Shown here: positions 22,807 to 34,900 of the stretch, in pieces
Position numbering within the stretch: the stretch's first letter is position 1
Layout: each line of letters begins with the position of its first letter
Source: Mesaphorura yosii
Lineage: Eukaryota > Arthropoda > Collembola > Poduromorpha > Tullbergiidae
Reading direction: 5' to 3'
DNA length: 64,000 bases
Assembly: GCA_009869945.1 (NCBI GenBank)
Contig: WIXG01000048.1
Span: forward strand, 62,001-126,000
Program-made: the position numbers and the translations under genes
The notes under the pieces: model-generated
Told to the model about the DNA's origin: nothing
Database searches by the model: none
Seen by the model: only the letters and a program-made list of their open reading frames with translations

Positions 22807-25800
22807 ATGCGAAGGATGAGCGGAGGAAGTGGAGACAGCGAGCACTCGGCGTCCACCAACAACATACCGATCCCGATTGCGAGAAAGCTGAAATTAGATC
22901 AACAGGTAAGTCGATTTTGCTGCTGCTCTTTCCCTGCCATGCCAGAGTTGTAAATCTCAGTGTCAAGTGCGCATGAGGATGTTCGGAAGACATACTGCAA
23001 ATTTTTATGAGATTCATGTGTAAAGTTTGGCGGAGGGAGAGAAGAGATGAAATGATCATGCGAAAGGAAGTGATAGACATGCATGACATGACCTAAATTG
23101 AAACGATGACAATTTGTAGCATCCGCCTGAGCATTTTCCTTCTTCCCGTTTCTGATTCCGTTCGTTATAATTGCATGCGTGAAACAAACCACCTGCAAAC
23201 TGCCACGCATGGCACAGACCTCTCAGCTGAAGAGATGCGACCTGGCAATTGCAACTGAAATCATTCAAGCGGTTATTATCACAGGGCTAATATTAAATGC
23301 GTGAGTACACACGCGTATTTATTAGTCATGGATCATGAACCGCGCAGCACATGTACACTTGTTGCACAACTCTTGCGCTAGTGCCGCTGCAGCAGCTGTG
23401 ACCACTTCTTGGGCTGAACTAACGCATGATTGATGTTGCGTAATTGTAATTGGAAGTGTCCAACTGTCTTTAACGAAGGATGTCACACTTTAAACCGTAG
23501 TAATGGAATTTTAGCCGATTAAGAGCAGGGTCGAGCCAAGTAATTGGACTCTGAAGGCGTAGTCCCTGGCTAGAAAATCAATGTACTACTTGCACTAAGG
23601 CAGAGATGAAAATTTGGTTTTACCTCGCGATTTACAAGGCGGTAAGCAGTAAGAAGGTTTTGTAAATTCAGACGTGCGTTCGTGAGGTTAGTTTCGAAGA
23701 CACACGGCAGGCTCGCTAATAGGAGAAATAACAGTGCATTGGGTTCACTCGGCTTGAGACTGAATGGCAAGGCAATGGCAACGCGAGTCTGCAAGGTAAT
23801 TTATTGATTGATTTGAAGAGAAGAGAAACTTATGAATTTCTATCAAGTGGAATGGCAGGAAGACTTTCCGTGTCCCAACTCCCTGAATCGAATCAGGCAC
23901 GTACTCCTTAGTTCGATCCCTCTCTTCCGTCTTTATTCATTCTCTTACCTGTTTACTACTCACTGGCAGCGGATCAGCATTTATTGGATCGAGTATTGCC
24001 TTGCCCGACCCAGTTCGCACTTCGTCCCTCGTAACTTTTACATCAAATGTATTTGTCGGTGTGCAATCCATTTTGACATTTATTCAATTTGTTCCAGTTA
24101 TGAAACGAATTGAGATGGAGCGTTTTGGGAAATGTTGCACACGTCTCAGTGTCAAGCATACCTGCAAATATTCGTACGGGATTTCAAACTTGTTTTTTTA
24201 CGCTGTTTGCATAGGATTAAAAATTTCCGCTTCAATGAAACCGATTTGCGAATCATGCATCTGGATCGAAGTGAGTTGCTGCTTAAAAGATTTGAAAATG
24301 GCTTCGCAAACAGAAAAATTGTTTAAACTTTCCGTAATCCAAAGTAGAAAGTTCGAAAGACGCGTGTGAGGATGAGACTTTTGAATCACGACAGGGTCGT
24401 CCGCGTAGTGAATACAGCTCCAGAGTGTAGCACAATTCCTTTCTATTGTGAGACTTTTTTTGTTATCCCAACTTTTTGCTCATCATTAAAAAGTGTATAA
24501 GATCCTCTTTATTCGGGTAACTTTGTGCGATGCTGAACGCACGGGCTTTTTCAAAATTCATTTTATGTCTTGCTCTTGGAGTCGAAGGACGGGAACCTTA
24601 ACGTCTCAATATTCATTTGATTTTATGCGACAGAATAGCTAAACGACTTGTCCATACTCTTGGGCCTTCGTGCTGCTTTGAGTAAACAGTGAAAGCTCCA
24701 ATCCAATCAAGTGTAATGTCTGCTGCATTACAGTGCTTAATTTCGCGATTCGGGTGAAACTTGTTTTGATAGCTGATATCTCGGCAGCCTTGATATCCCA
24801 TGATTGCCGGCTTAATCAAATAAGGTTCGGTGCGAATGAGAATCCAAGTTACACAGTAAAACTCATTTCCTTAAAGAAGATTGCATAATGCCAAAGAAAA
24901 ATAAGAAAGTGAAAACAAGTGTGCGCCTGACTTGATTTGATTCGTTAGTAAGTCGTTAGTAGTAAGTAGTGTCCTTGCCATCTTCAAGCAGTCCTCTCGC
25001 TTTGAGCTGACTGAAACCTGTACCTCTCCGTGACTCGCAACTCGAAAGACTGCTCAATTAGAAGCGAACAGAACGAGAAAGAGCAAATCCTTCGAGTGAC
25101 ATTCCTGGTCTGGGCCAGACTGACAGAGTGAGCCTGCAGAGATTTTCTTGTGCACTTGACAGAAACAACTCATCGAGAGTCGTCAGAAACAAAAACGGAT
25201 CCAGAGCGGAATGCTTCACAGTTCAGATGCCCGTGAAGTTGTCGTAGCTCGAGGTGGGAATAACAACATTAGCCAGGCAGCGGCAGTCGCCACAAACAAC
25301 AGCACGGCGACAGCGACTGTCGTCCCGAGGCGAGCAAATGGGAAGCCGCAGTCCGTGACGGGGTCCTCAACCGGCAGCCTTCGCAGTAACGACAATTCTG
25401 GCAATGCTGTAAATGCAGGTAAACTTTCCGGATTTTAATTATATTCTAAACCCCAACTCAATATTTACTGCCGTTCATCAACCGAGTCGTCCTTCAATTT
25501 GTTAAAGTTTTTGAGAATGTGTGATGCTAAAAATAAACTTGTTGAAAGCAACGTCTTGTTAGTCAGATCATAAAACTGGAATCACGGAGATTCAACAGTT
25601 GTATACCCCTTTAAAGTGGTGGTTAACATTTCAGGTGCTGGAGCGAAGTCAACCGAGTCGAAGAAGAAAAATGCGGACGCGTCATTGCAGCAGCCAAGAG
25701 CCAAGCCAACTAGAAAGTTGAGCGGTTTAGACGATGATTTAGAAGTACTTAACATCGGAGATGACGACGAAGCTAGAAGGAGAATGTCTGAAGATTTCGA

Positions 25801-28800
25801 CGAGAACGGTAACTACCACGTTTTATTACACTTTTAATGGGCTTTGCCGTAGAATCGGATTAGGGTCACAAAAGTGGAGGTAATTTTGCGTCGAAGGGTT
25901 TGACTGGGAAAGGCAAAATTAAGCTGCTTCACCTGCACTCAACTTTTCCGAGCAGTCTTTCACCTTTCACTTGGCATTCCTCGACTTTGAAGACCTGCAT
26001 TATGAATGTAGTCGATCCACTAAAGTGTCCAATAAACTGCGTTTGAAGGAGTCCCCACGCTTGCAGTTGTCTGAATGGAGAACCAAGTCATGAATACACA
26101 AGATGACTTTATTCAATTCTGTTTACATTTTATATAGTGCATATGAAATGGGCGGCTTGGCGCTGGAATGGCCTGTGAAAGTGGTGTAAGGAATTAATAA
26201 TCTCCTTCCAATGATTCCATGTCAAGTTGACGAATAAATTCGCCACTATTTTGGCGAAAAAGTCAGTTTGGCGAAGGACAATTCTTAGGAAAGAATCAAG
26301 ATGGCGAATCAATTTGTTATAAACTTTTTGTTCGTGCCCAAATGGCGAATGGACAAATTACCTATAATTATTTTTTTAAGTCAGGTGTACATAAGGCAAA
26401 CTGGTTGATTCATTTCCTAAAACGCATCTAGTTAAATTTTGATTTGTAATCCGTACACAAGTTAAGGAATTTATAGTTAAGTCGCTTGTATTTTCTTCTT
26501 TGGGGTCTTGGAATGGCCCCGGTTGTAGGCAACTCGAAGATACTGACTTCAGCCTTGTTTTGAACCTGTCTTAGCGAAGATAGGAATCCAAATTTGTGGT
26601 TTCTTAACTTTAATGATCTTCAGGCGGCTGTGAAAACGTTCGACGAGGTTGAGCGTTCTGGGGACTCCGTCCGTTGTTGGGCTCTTTCGAAGGCATTCCA
26701 AACTTCCATTGCGAAAAGCGGTTGAGTGACAAAGTGAATACCAACCTGTGACTGAAACTGAGTGGTCTGAGCTGAGGAAAACCCTCAGACATTCGTCTTG
26801 GTGCAAAAGTACTCGCAGTCAGAGTGGCGAATTGTTTAAGATTTCAGAAGTCAAAATGGCGAATTCGCCACGTTGGTTTTTCGCCAACTTGAGATACAAA
26901 TAACAATGCCCATTTCTCGAAGAGTAGAACCAGGTGAAGGAAGAACGACGATGAACAGGAATGAATTTTTTACGACCTTTATTGATAACTTTGCCACGCA
27001 GAGACATTGAACCGTTGAAGTGAGTAGTAATCTCCGCCCTTCTCGAAGGCTGTGGCTGCAAAGCAATGATAGAGGATTCAGCAGTCGGTGTTCAGAATAA
27101 AGGAAGAGAAAGCGGACAAGCAGATGAGGCTTTCCGCATGTCGTGTCGCATGTGACTCCTTTATTCAACTTTGACGTGTCGCTTTATTTCGGTTGAATCG
27201 GAGCTCAGCCGCTGCTGCTGTGTTATTATTCGTAGAAGATAAATGCTGTCGAACTCGCAAAAGAGACATTCGCACCTCGTGCGCCAAAAGTGAAAGCACA
27301 ATCAGTGTTCGTGTTATCGCGACTCTCAAGTCGCAATAGGCACGCAGGAAACAGAATGAGCTTTCAAAGATAAAGGTTGGCCCGCGAACCTCGTCTCACC
27401 AAGTTTTTGAGCTCCGTCGAGTGTGTTTCCTCAGTCACGACTTATTCGTCTGCCCTGCTTTTATTGCTGATTCAGTAAGATCCAGAATTCAGAATAGCAC
27501 GCGAGACGCGCTACGGAGAGAGTTGGACCTGGAATTGGAACACAACATAGAAAACCTCGGCCGAACTTTCGCTATCTCCGTTTCCCATTTTTCAGAGTGC
27601 ATTACTTCATATTACAAGCGCGCATCCAAATGTAATTTCCTCGTACGCCAGCTAGCATAGAGGCTTCCAAGTGTGTAATAAATGAAAATCTTACTTTCTC
27701 AAGATGATACTTTTGTGCTGCGCTGCTCTTCTTTCGAGTCAGTGGATAAAAGAAAGTGTGCTGGGTCGAATCCAGTCTGGGCTCTCGGCACGCACGCACG
27801 AGGAAAAACACTGTCTTTTACATTGGTTCAACGGGCGTTTACGAACCCAGCAGTTTTAATTGGTCCATTGTCATCCCAGTCAGTTTCGTCAACTGACGCC
27901 AACGTCTTGACTTATCTTGACGATCTTCTCTGGGCTATAGCGGTTGACATTTGAAAGTATTCAAAGTGAGATCCCAAGCAAATGTGGCGCGTCAGGTAAA
28001 CGGAGTTTCGCTGTTCATGTAAATTGATTTCTGTGCTCTTCTTCATTAATTACGGGGTAATGTGCTAATTGTACTATTTCACTTCCCATTGGCATTCCTA
28101 CAATTTGCAATATGCTAAGTGCAAGTAGCAGTTGAGCTCGCAGTGCATTCTAACGTGTAACTGACACGCTCTGAATGGCGAGTACCCAAAGTGTTTAACA
28201 AATTGTAGCTCATCACTGTCATCGCCATTCGTATATCGTATGCGTTGATTGAGTCTCAGTTTCGCAAGACCCCTGACTTCGACTTCGAAACAATAACAGC
28301 GGCTCAAAGAGAGCATACCTTCGCATCTTCACTGGCTAGTTGTTTGCAAAATGAACGCGTCTCGTCTCGCGTCTTGTTCTTGTTCACTTCTCACTCGAGC
28401 GGAACAGAACAAACATTTACAGAATGAGAAGACGCATTCTGGCAAACAGACGAAATGTGCGTGTTGCTCGCATTCACGTCTGCAGCTTTACTTTTTGATT
28501 TGGGCGTTTTGTTTTCGCTAACAATGAAATCAACAAACTCAGATTAACTTTTCTTAGTGTACTTGCGTCTGCCGTAATTAAGTCGAAACTATTAATTACT
28601 TGCGATGAGTACCTACCAAAACCACAACTCTCGCCTCTCGAGCATGTGCTCTATGCTTCAGTTTTATGCTATGAAGAAGAAATTAATACATACATGAATT
28701 TGACCACATTAACTTCGTTTTTATCTAACGCGTGCTTTTCATTTTCTGAGCAGTAGCAAATGAGCTGACTTCGCCAACAGATGCCAAAAGTCTGCCGTAC

Positions 28801-30275
28801 TCAGAGTCGTTTGACACTTCGGCCCCTGTCGTCCCTGCGTTTGAGAAAAGTTCACCGGGTTCCAAGAATGGGACTTCTACGTCGATAGAGAAGATTCAGG
28901 TAATGTGCCACCACGATCCTGCCTCGTCCCGTTTTGAGATATCTGAGTTTCTCGCCAAGTAAATAAATGTCAGAATGTTTTGTCCTTGGTCGGTTAGGAA
29001 GGCGAAGAAGAAGGCGGTGCTCCGAAATTCAGCGTCAATCTGGCTGAAGTAATGGATAACATCGAGCAGTTTGTGATGCAGCCAGCCGGTCAAGGGTTTC
29101 TAATAAAATGCCGCATAACAAGGGACCGGAAAGGAATGGACAGAGGTCTTTATCCGACGTACTATATGCACCTAGAAAGAGACGACGGCAGAAAGGTACG
29201 TGCTGAAGAAATTCTTTGTGATAAGCTATGATTTTCTGCACCGCGCGCTTCATTTTATGATTTGTACAAGAAAAAGAATACAAAATGTACTCGTCATCAG
29301 ACAAGTTGAAAAGACTTTAGTACAAGCAATAAACATGTTTTGTGTAGTTCAGCTTTCTCCTCTCATGTCATTCTCGGAATTTTCCATGTTCTACATTCTA
29401 AATGTTTTGTCCAGGTTTTTCTCCTGGCTGGAAGAAAGCGCAAGAAGAGCACAACGAGCAACTACTTGATTTCCACCGACGCAACTGATCTCTCACGAGG
29501 AGGAGACGCATTCATTGGGAAAGTCCGTTCGAATCTCCTGGGCACGCAATTCAGCGTGTTCGACAATGGCGAACCAGCAAAGCGAAATGGAGCTGTAATT
29601 GACAAATCGTCGCTACGTGAGGAATTAGCAGCTGTCATTTATGTAAGTTTGCACTCGATTGAATAATTCGTAATATGGCAGGAGAACCAATTAAATATGG
29701 CCACATTCACGTTTGCATTGCCTTATGTGTAGGAAACAAATGTGCTTGGCTTCAAAGGCCCTAGGAAAATGACGGTGATCGTACCAGGCATGCTAAACGA
29801 GTCCAAGCGGAAGGAAGTCCGACCAGAGAATGAAATGGATACGATTCTAGGTTAGTCTCTCCTGAATTAATCTTAAATGCTCTCTCCGGTTTACGTTCCA
29901 TCTCTTTGCAGAGCGGTGGAAGAACAAAAAGATGGACGGATTAGTGGAATTGAAAAACAAGACTCCTGTATGGAACGAGGAAAGCCAATCTTACGTGCTC
30001 AATTTCCACGGTCGAGTAACACAGGCATCCGTCAAGAATTTCCAAGTTATTCATGAGTCTGATGGTATGCATACTACCTTATCATTCGTGGCATCGTGCA
30101 TGCGTTCAATGTATTAATCTCGTGTTTCCTTTTGTTTGTAGAGGAGTACGTGGTATTACAATTTGGGCGAATTGCGGAAGACGTTTTCACTCTGGACTAC
30201 CGATATCCAATGTGCGCACTGCAGGCCTTCGCAATCGCCCTGACCAGCTTCGATAATAAATTGGCCTGCGAATAA
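22807..30275 (+). CDS. ktub: Tubby-like protein (TULP / king tubby)
   Basis: Tubby proteins bind PI(4,5)P2 through the C-terminal beta-barrel and, in the TULP3/Tub branch, deliver receptors to cilia. Coding exons are 22807-22905, 25163-25418, 25635-25808, 28754-28899, 28998-29195, 29415-29642, 29733-29850, 29912-30064 and 30142-30275. They give 501 residues; human TUB is 506. The first two exons encode the conserved N-terminal helix: [10 protein letters not shown] joins [14 protein letters not shown], which corresponds to the region that binds IFT-A in TULP3/Tub. The linker is Ser/Asn/Ala-rich. The Tubby domain starts near residue 245 ([19 protein letters not shown]). It includes [20 protein letters not shown], the [13 protein letters not shown] block, [17 protein letters not shown] and the signature [16 protein letters not shown], and ends [11 protein letters not shown]. 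All junction phases are consistent. A start at 25211 would drop 49 N-terminal residues. Confidence 0.95.
26222..26892. mobile_element. Inverted-repeat element with iterated TTGGCGAA motif, inside a Tubby intron
   Basis: The left end reads TCAAGTTGACGAATAA and the right end, on the opposite strand, TCAAGTTGGCGAAAAA. Both arms are studded with GGCGAA or its complement TTCGCC: five copies at about 26238-26350 and four at about 26823-26886. The middle shows no coding capacity. The 671-bp unit looks like a non-autonomous terminal-inverted-repeat element. A clear target-site duplication was not seen, so the exact ends are uncertain. Confidence 0.5.
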
Positions 30276-31890
30276 GCCTACTTGAATAAGAACTATAACA
30301 TTGTCCCAGTGACGTAATTTAAGAATCTCCTACTGAAATGCAAATCACACGATCTGCTCCACGAGTTTGAGCAATTATTCTTGTCATAATATGACTTGGC
30401 CCAATGTATTTTTGTTACACGATGTTTCTCGCCTGCAGAAATTATTGTACGATTGCTTCTTTATTCTAATTCTAATTAAGCAGTGATGTGTTGTTCTGTT
30501 AGAAGTAATTGTGTTTACTTGTTTTGTGACCCAATCACTCACACGTGCTCTGTGATTCCTTGCACTAGGAGGAATTTCCTCTTCCTTACTTCACCAAACC
30601 TTCCAGCAAAACTGATCTTGTGACGTAGTGATTAGAAATTAGCCATTAACCAGGTTTCGTTTTTGCATTGGTTTTATTTCAGTATTGGATGGATTTTGTT
30701 TAGATTTATAAGTACGCTTCTTTGTGAACGTGCCTAATGGTAAGTATTCGAGGATTTTGTACGGTCCTTCTTCAATCAAACTTTGTGCATGCTATTGACT
30801 ATTGTGCGTACGGATGCTTTGCATTGTAATACGATAATAATTTGCAAAATTGATCTTGACAAATATATTTTGACTCTGCTGTGACCCCGCACACTTACTC
30901 GCGTCTTATTTTTCAACATTGAGAGCCTCTAACCAATTTGAGTAATTTGGGAGTGCAATTCGCTCAGGAGGAAATAAGAATAGAACAAAATTGCTGCCGC
31001 CGGTTCACGCCTTTCTCTGGTTTTCTTGCTTCCACTTCACAGTTTTTCCTTTCTCTCAGCGGTTCGCCGAGTTCAATACACTGGGCTACAAGCAACTTTC
31101 TCTCCGATATGAATGTATCTTTCTGGAGAAAGAGCTGCACACTTCAGAAGCCGAAGCCGAGTGAGTGAAAGAACCTTGCGCACTTCGCAAGGAGAACATA
31201 AAATGTTAGCAGTTTAGGGATTGGGCAAATAAGTGCTAATTGTGCAAATATTCTATGCACAATAAATGTAATTAGTTCAGCCCATGTGTAAACAACAAAG
31301 TTTTGCTTCGAGGCATATTTTAATTTCCGGTGTTAATAGCAATAAAGTGGGCAACAACTCCTGGCAAGTATTAGCATGAGAATCGAAATCACAAGACTCT
31401 GAATCAATAAATCATTTACAATCTGACCCTCAGGAGAAATTACTGTACTGCTTCTCAAAGTGCACGGTACAAAGTGGATGCAATCTTCGCTTTCTGTTCT
31501 GTGATTTAATTTGTCGTACATATAATCTCGGTGCCAATGTAAGCAAGCCAATCTGGTCAAAGAATTCTGAGAAACTCTTCTTTACCAAATAAATTAATGG
31601 TGCACGGTACAAGTGCTTTGCTCTAATGAACGTGAACGATTCACTTTTTAGTCGTGGCGAATGAGTGCTAATAATACGCGCAAACGTGCAGAAGTGACAT
31701 AATGTATTACAGACTCGTGCAGCAAATTGCAACTAATTATGCCAAAGCATTCAGACATGCAAATTTCCAGTGCCGTTTGATATGCAAGGCTCGAGCTGAA
31801 CCTTTCGTGCAATACATTAATGTATACATGCTAAAAATCCAATCATGTTTATGCTACAAAAAATGTGCCACATCCATGTGCAAATTAATG
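30276..31890. other. Tubby 3' UTR and intergenic stretch before the anoctamin gene
   Basis: No supported coding exon was found. The last part should carry the anoctamin promoter. Confidence 0.35.
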
Positions 31891-31891
31891 T

Positions 31892-31899
31892 TATATAAG
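31892..31899 (+). promoter_or_regulatory. TATA-like box 39 bp before the anoctamin start codon
   Basis: TATATAAG lies just upstream of the ATG at 31931. It would imply a 5' leader of only about ten bases, so it could be coincidental; a more distant promoter with an upstream non-coding exon is equally possible. Confidence 0.25.
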
Positions 31900-31930
31900 A
31901 ACCAGGATAATACATTACACAACTGACAAG

Positions 31931-34900
31931 ATGAGTAACAATAGTACAACGAGCAGCAGCAAGACAATTGGCGACTTCTCATCAGCTGGAGAAGGCGATG
32001 AGAAAACCAGTTTGTGGATGATCAAATACCGCAGCCTATCACCAGAGTATCACAATGCCGTGGACCAGGGCTGGCGTTACAGCAAGAGCTCAGTCTCGAC
32101 GATATACCACAGCGCACTGGAGGACCTGAGCAGCAGCCTCGGCGGTGGTGCCGGCGGTACGACTGGAGATAGCAGCTGCAGTAGTCTCAAGAGCTTGGAC
32201 GCGGACTTTTCGTCCATCACCACGATGGAGCCGGAGAACAGCAGCAGCACACAACCCGTGGAACAGAGACAGAAGCGGTACCCACAGCGGCCCAAGTGGA
32301 CACGGAGGCATGACAACGCCAGCTCAACGAGTCCAAACTCAAGTTTTCATTCCATCCATGACAATGACACTTATCACAGTGTGAAAAGCGGTGGAGACCC
32401 GGATGATACGGACAATGACATATTCAGTTCTCCGAGAGGATCACCGCATCTTCACAGAAAGGTAAGCTTATTACCATTTTTAATCTTATCAGTAGTAGCT
32501 ATTTTTTTCGCGTAGCACTACCATTTCCTTGCTCCGTGAGCCGTAAGCCTTTGTTAGTCATGCTTTCAAATGGCAGGGATTCAAATTTAAAGTGCTCGCG
32601 ATCCTTTCAATACTCAGCTGGTCTCTGGCCATGCTCAGTTTAGCTGAGAGCTGGATTGCCTTAATTAACTGCGTTGGATTGACCGGCACAAATCTCCAGT
32701 ATAGTTGATGTTAATTTCGCCTAGTTCATTAAAATTAAGTACTTAAGCTCCAAATACTCACGCAAAAAGTCATTTCTGCAGTTGTTTCAACGTTCGTATG
32801 ATTGAAATCTTCAATGATTCTGTGCCTTGAAGCTAGTCAAACGTGTAATGTAACTACGTTTAAGTACGGAAACTGTGTCTGATACCTAGTTAACCTGAAG
32901 AAGTGGCCAATAGGTGAGGCCGTTTAGCGGAATTCTTATTAAGTGGCGAGGTAAGAAAATTTTTATCATGGCCCTAACCCTCCTAGTCACTGATTCTGGA
33001 ACGACCATGACCACAACACCACAAGTGTGCCGCAAGCCACAATTATTGTCATATTGCATATTGGCGTTTGTTACTGCTACCGCTACCTGTCTTTATTTGC
33101 AGCTGGATCGTTATAAGTTTATTGTGGCAGGGCAGGCATTACCAGCGATTTGAAAGACAGATTTAATTGCCATAAACGGCCTTCAATAATTCTCTCATGG
33201 TCGTGGTCTCTCACAAGACAAAGAGTTTTGTACAGAAGTACTTAGCTTAGCCAGCCTAATGTTAACTGCATTATTGCAGATGAAGCTAAAAGTACTTGCC
33301 CACCCATAGACCAAAACTGCAGTTCCTTACAGTTTTTATAAATGCCGAGATATGATGTCATTTAATGCGTGCCACTTCAACTTCATTCACATGATTCATT
33401 TTTTAATGGCAAGGCATGGGAAAGATGAGCAATTCACAAGCATTAATGACGGGCAATTCGTCGAATTCAATTGCATTCTGAGCATCGTAACTTTCGTCAC
33501 TGCACCAATGACATCAGCTTCATTATAGTAACCATAAAGAGTTGGCTTTTAGCAAACACAAACTCGGACCAAGTATAATCTTAGAACAGTACAACATCCG
33601 TGAGTGGCAGCGTACTTTGAGGAATGCACAATGCTCAGTGCGCAAGATAAAGATTAACGTGAAGCCTCTTCAGTCTCTCTTGTCATTACTTTCCGATGAC
33701 GAAGTCGTTTACGGTTGTACTCCAAACTTTAGCATTGTGATAAATGCTAAATATAAAGTCTGTTGAAGCTGAAATGAGTTAAACCTGAGAAGTCATTGGA
33801 GATCTGGAAACAGCAGTTAGTGAATACTAGTCTCAGCGGTTGCAGCTGAGTTGCTGTTTACTTTATACCAGTAATCAGCTTCCTCCAATCTATGTAGAAT
33901 TTGAAAGCAATTGTTTGTACTTGTAAGTTATGACGTGATTTACAATTACTCTTTCTTGTATTGTGCACTTAGTCATTAAATGGGATTATGGATGAAGGCC
34001 GGAACCTGAAACGCTAAGGACAGAATCGGTGAATCTCGAATCGGGTCACTCGCCTACGTACGTGCAATTAGCTAGTCAGTTGGTATTTGGCATTGATATC
34101 ATGGCTCTTAACCTTTGTCCACTTGTCATTTCTAACGAAGTTGATAATAATGATCTGGAGTCCTCTTGAAACAACTGAAATTTGTCGCAAGCATTTAGCC
34201 TACAGTATGTTTCTTTCATGTAGCATATACTTTTATCAGGGCAGAGGGGCAGGAATGTTAAACGTGGTTGGTCATCGATTTGGCATTCGTTCGCATTTTA
34301 GCGATGGGAATTAGACAGATGATTCATGGTTATTCGTATCCTGTATAGCAGTTCTTTAATTCTGTGATCTATTTTTGTAGTAGTAGGTCACAGACAGTGC
34401 AGTTTGAGTTCCGTCGCGTCGCCGTTTTAGCATGCGGACTGTCAAATTGTCGCATTGGAGTTGTGTTCTAGAGCTAGAGCGCGTAGTGTGTGCTCGTGTG
34501 AGTGTTGCCTAGGCTTTAATTATTCGTTAGATTCTTAATCTAGCTCGTAAGCTTCGTTTCCAACCAACCTCCGGCGCGAATGCTGTGAGCACGAATGGCC
34601 ATCTACATATTTTATGACACACGTAGCTCGAACGCCGACATTCGTGTTTACATTCTTGGCGTGGATGTGGATTGTGAAAACCAGACAATGAGATATTTTA
34701 ATTAAATTCTTTCTGTGGTGGCTGGTTGGTTTTGTCCTCATACCTGGAACTCTGCCTGTAGAGGGTATCATTAGAAGTAGATAGCAATAACGCGACGAGA
34801 AATTACGAGCCTGGAGTCTGGCATTGACTAAACCACCAAATAATAAGGTACTATTTCCAAAACAACCGAAGCCAAACCGATATATGCAAAATTATGAAAG

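Noticed and set aside
27700-27790. Possible tRNA 3' half (stem-loop around GGGTCGAATCC)
   Set aside because: A T-arm-like stem forms, but no acceptor stem, D-arm box A or anticodon arm could be placed at the correct distance.
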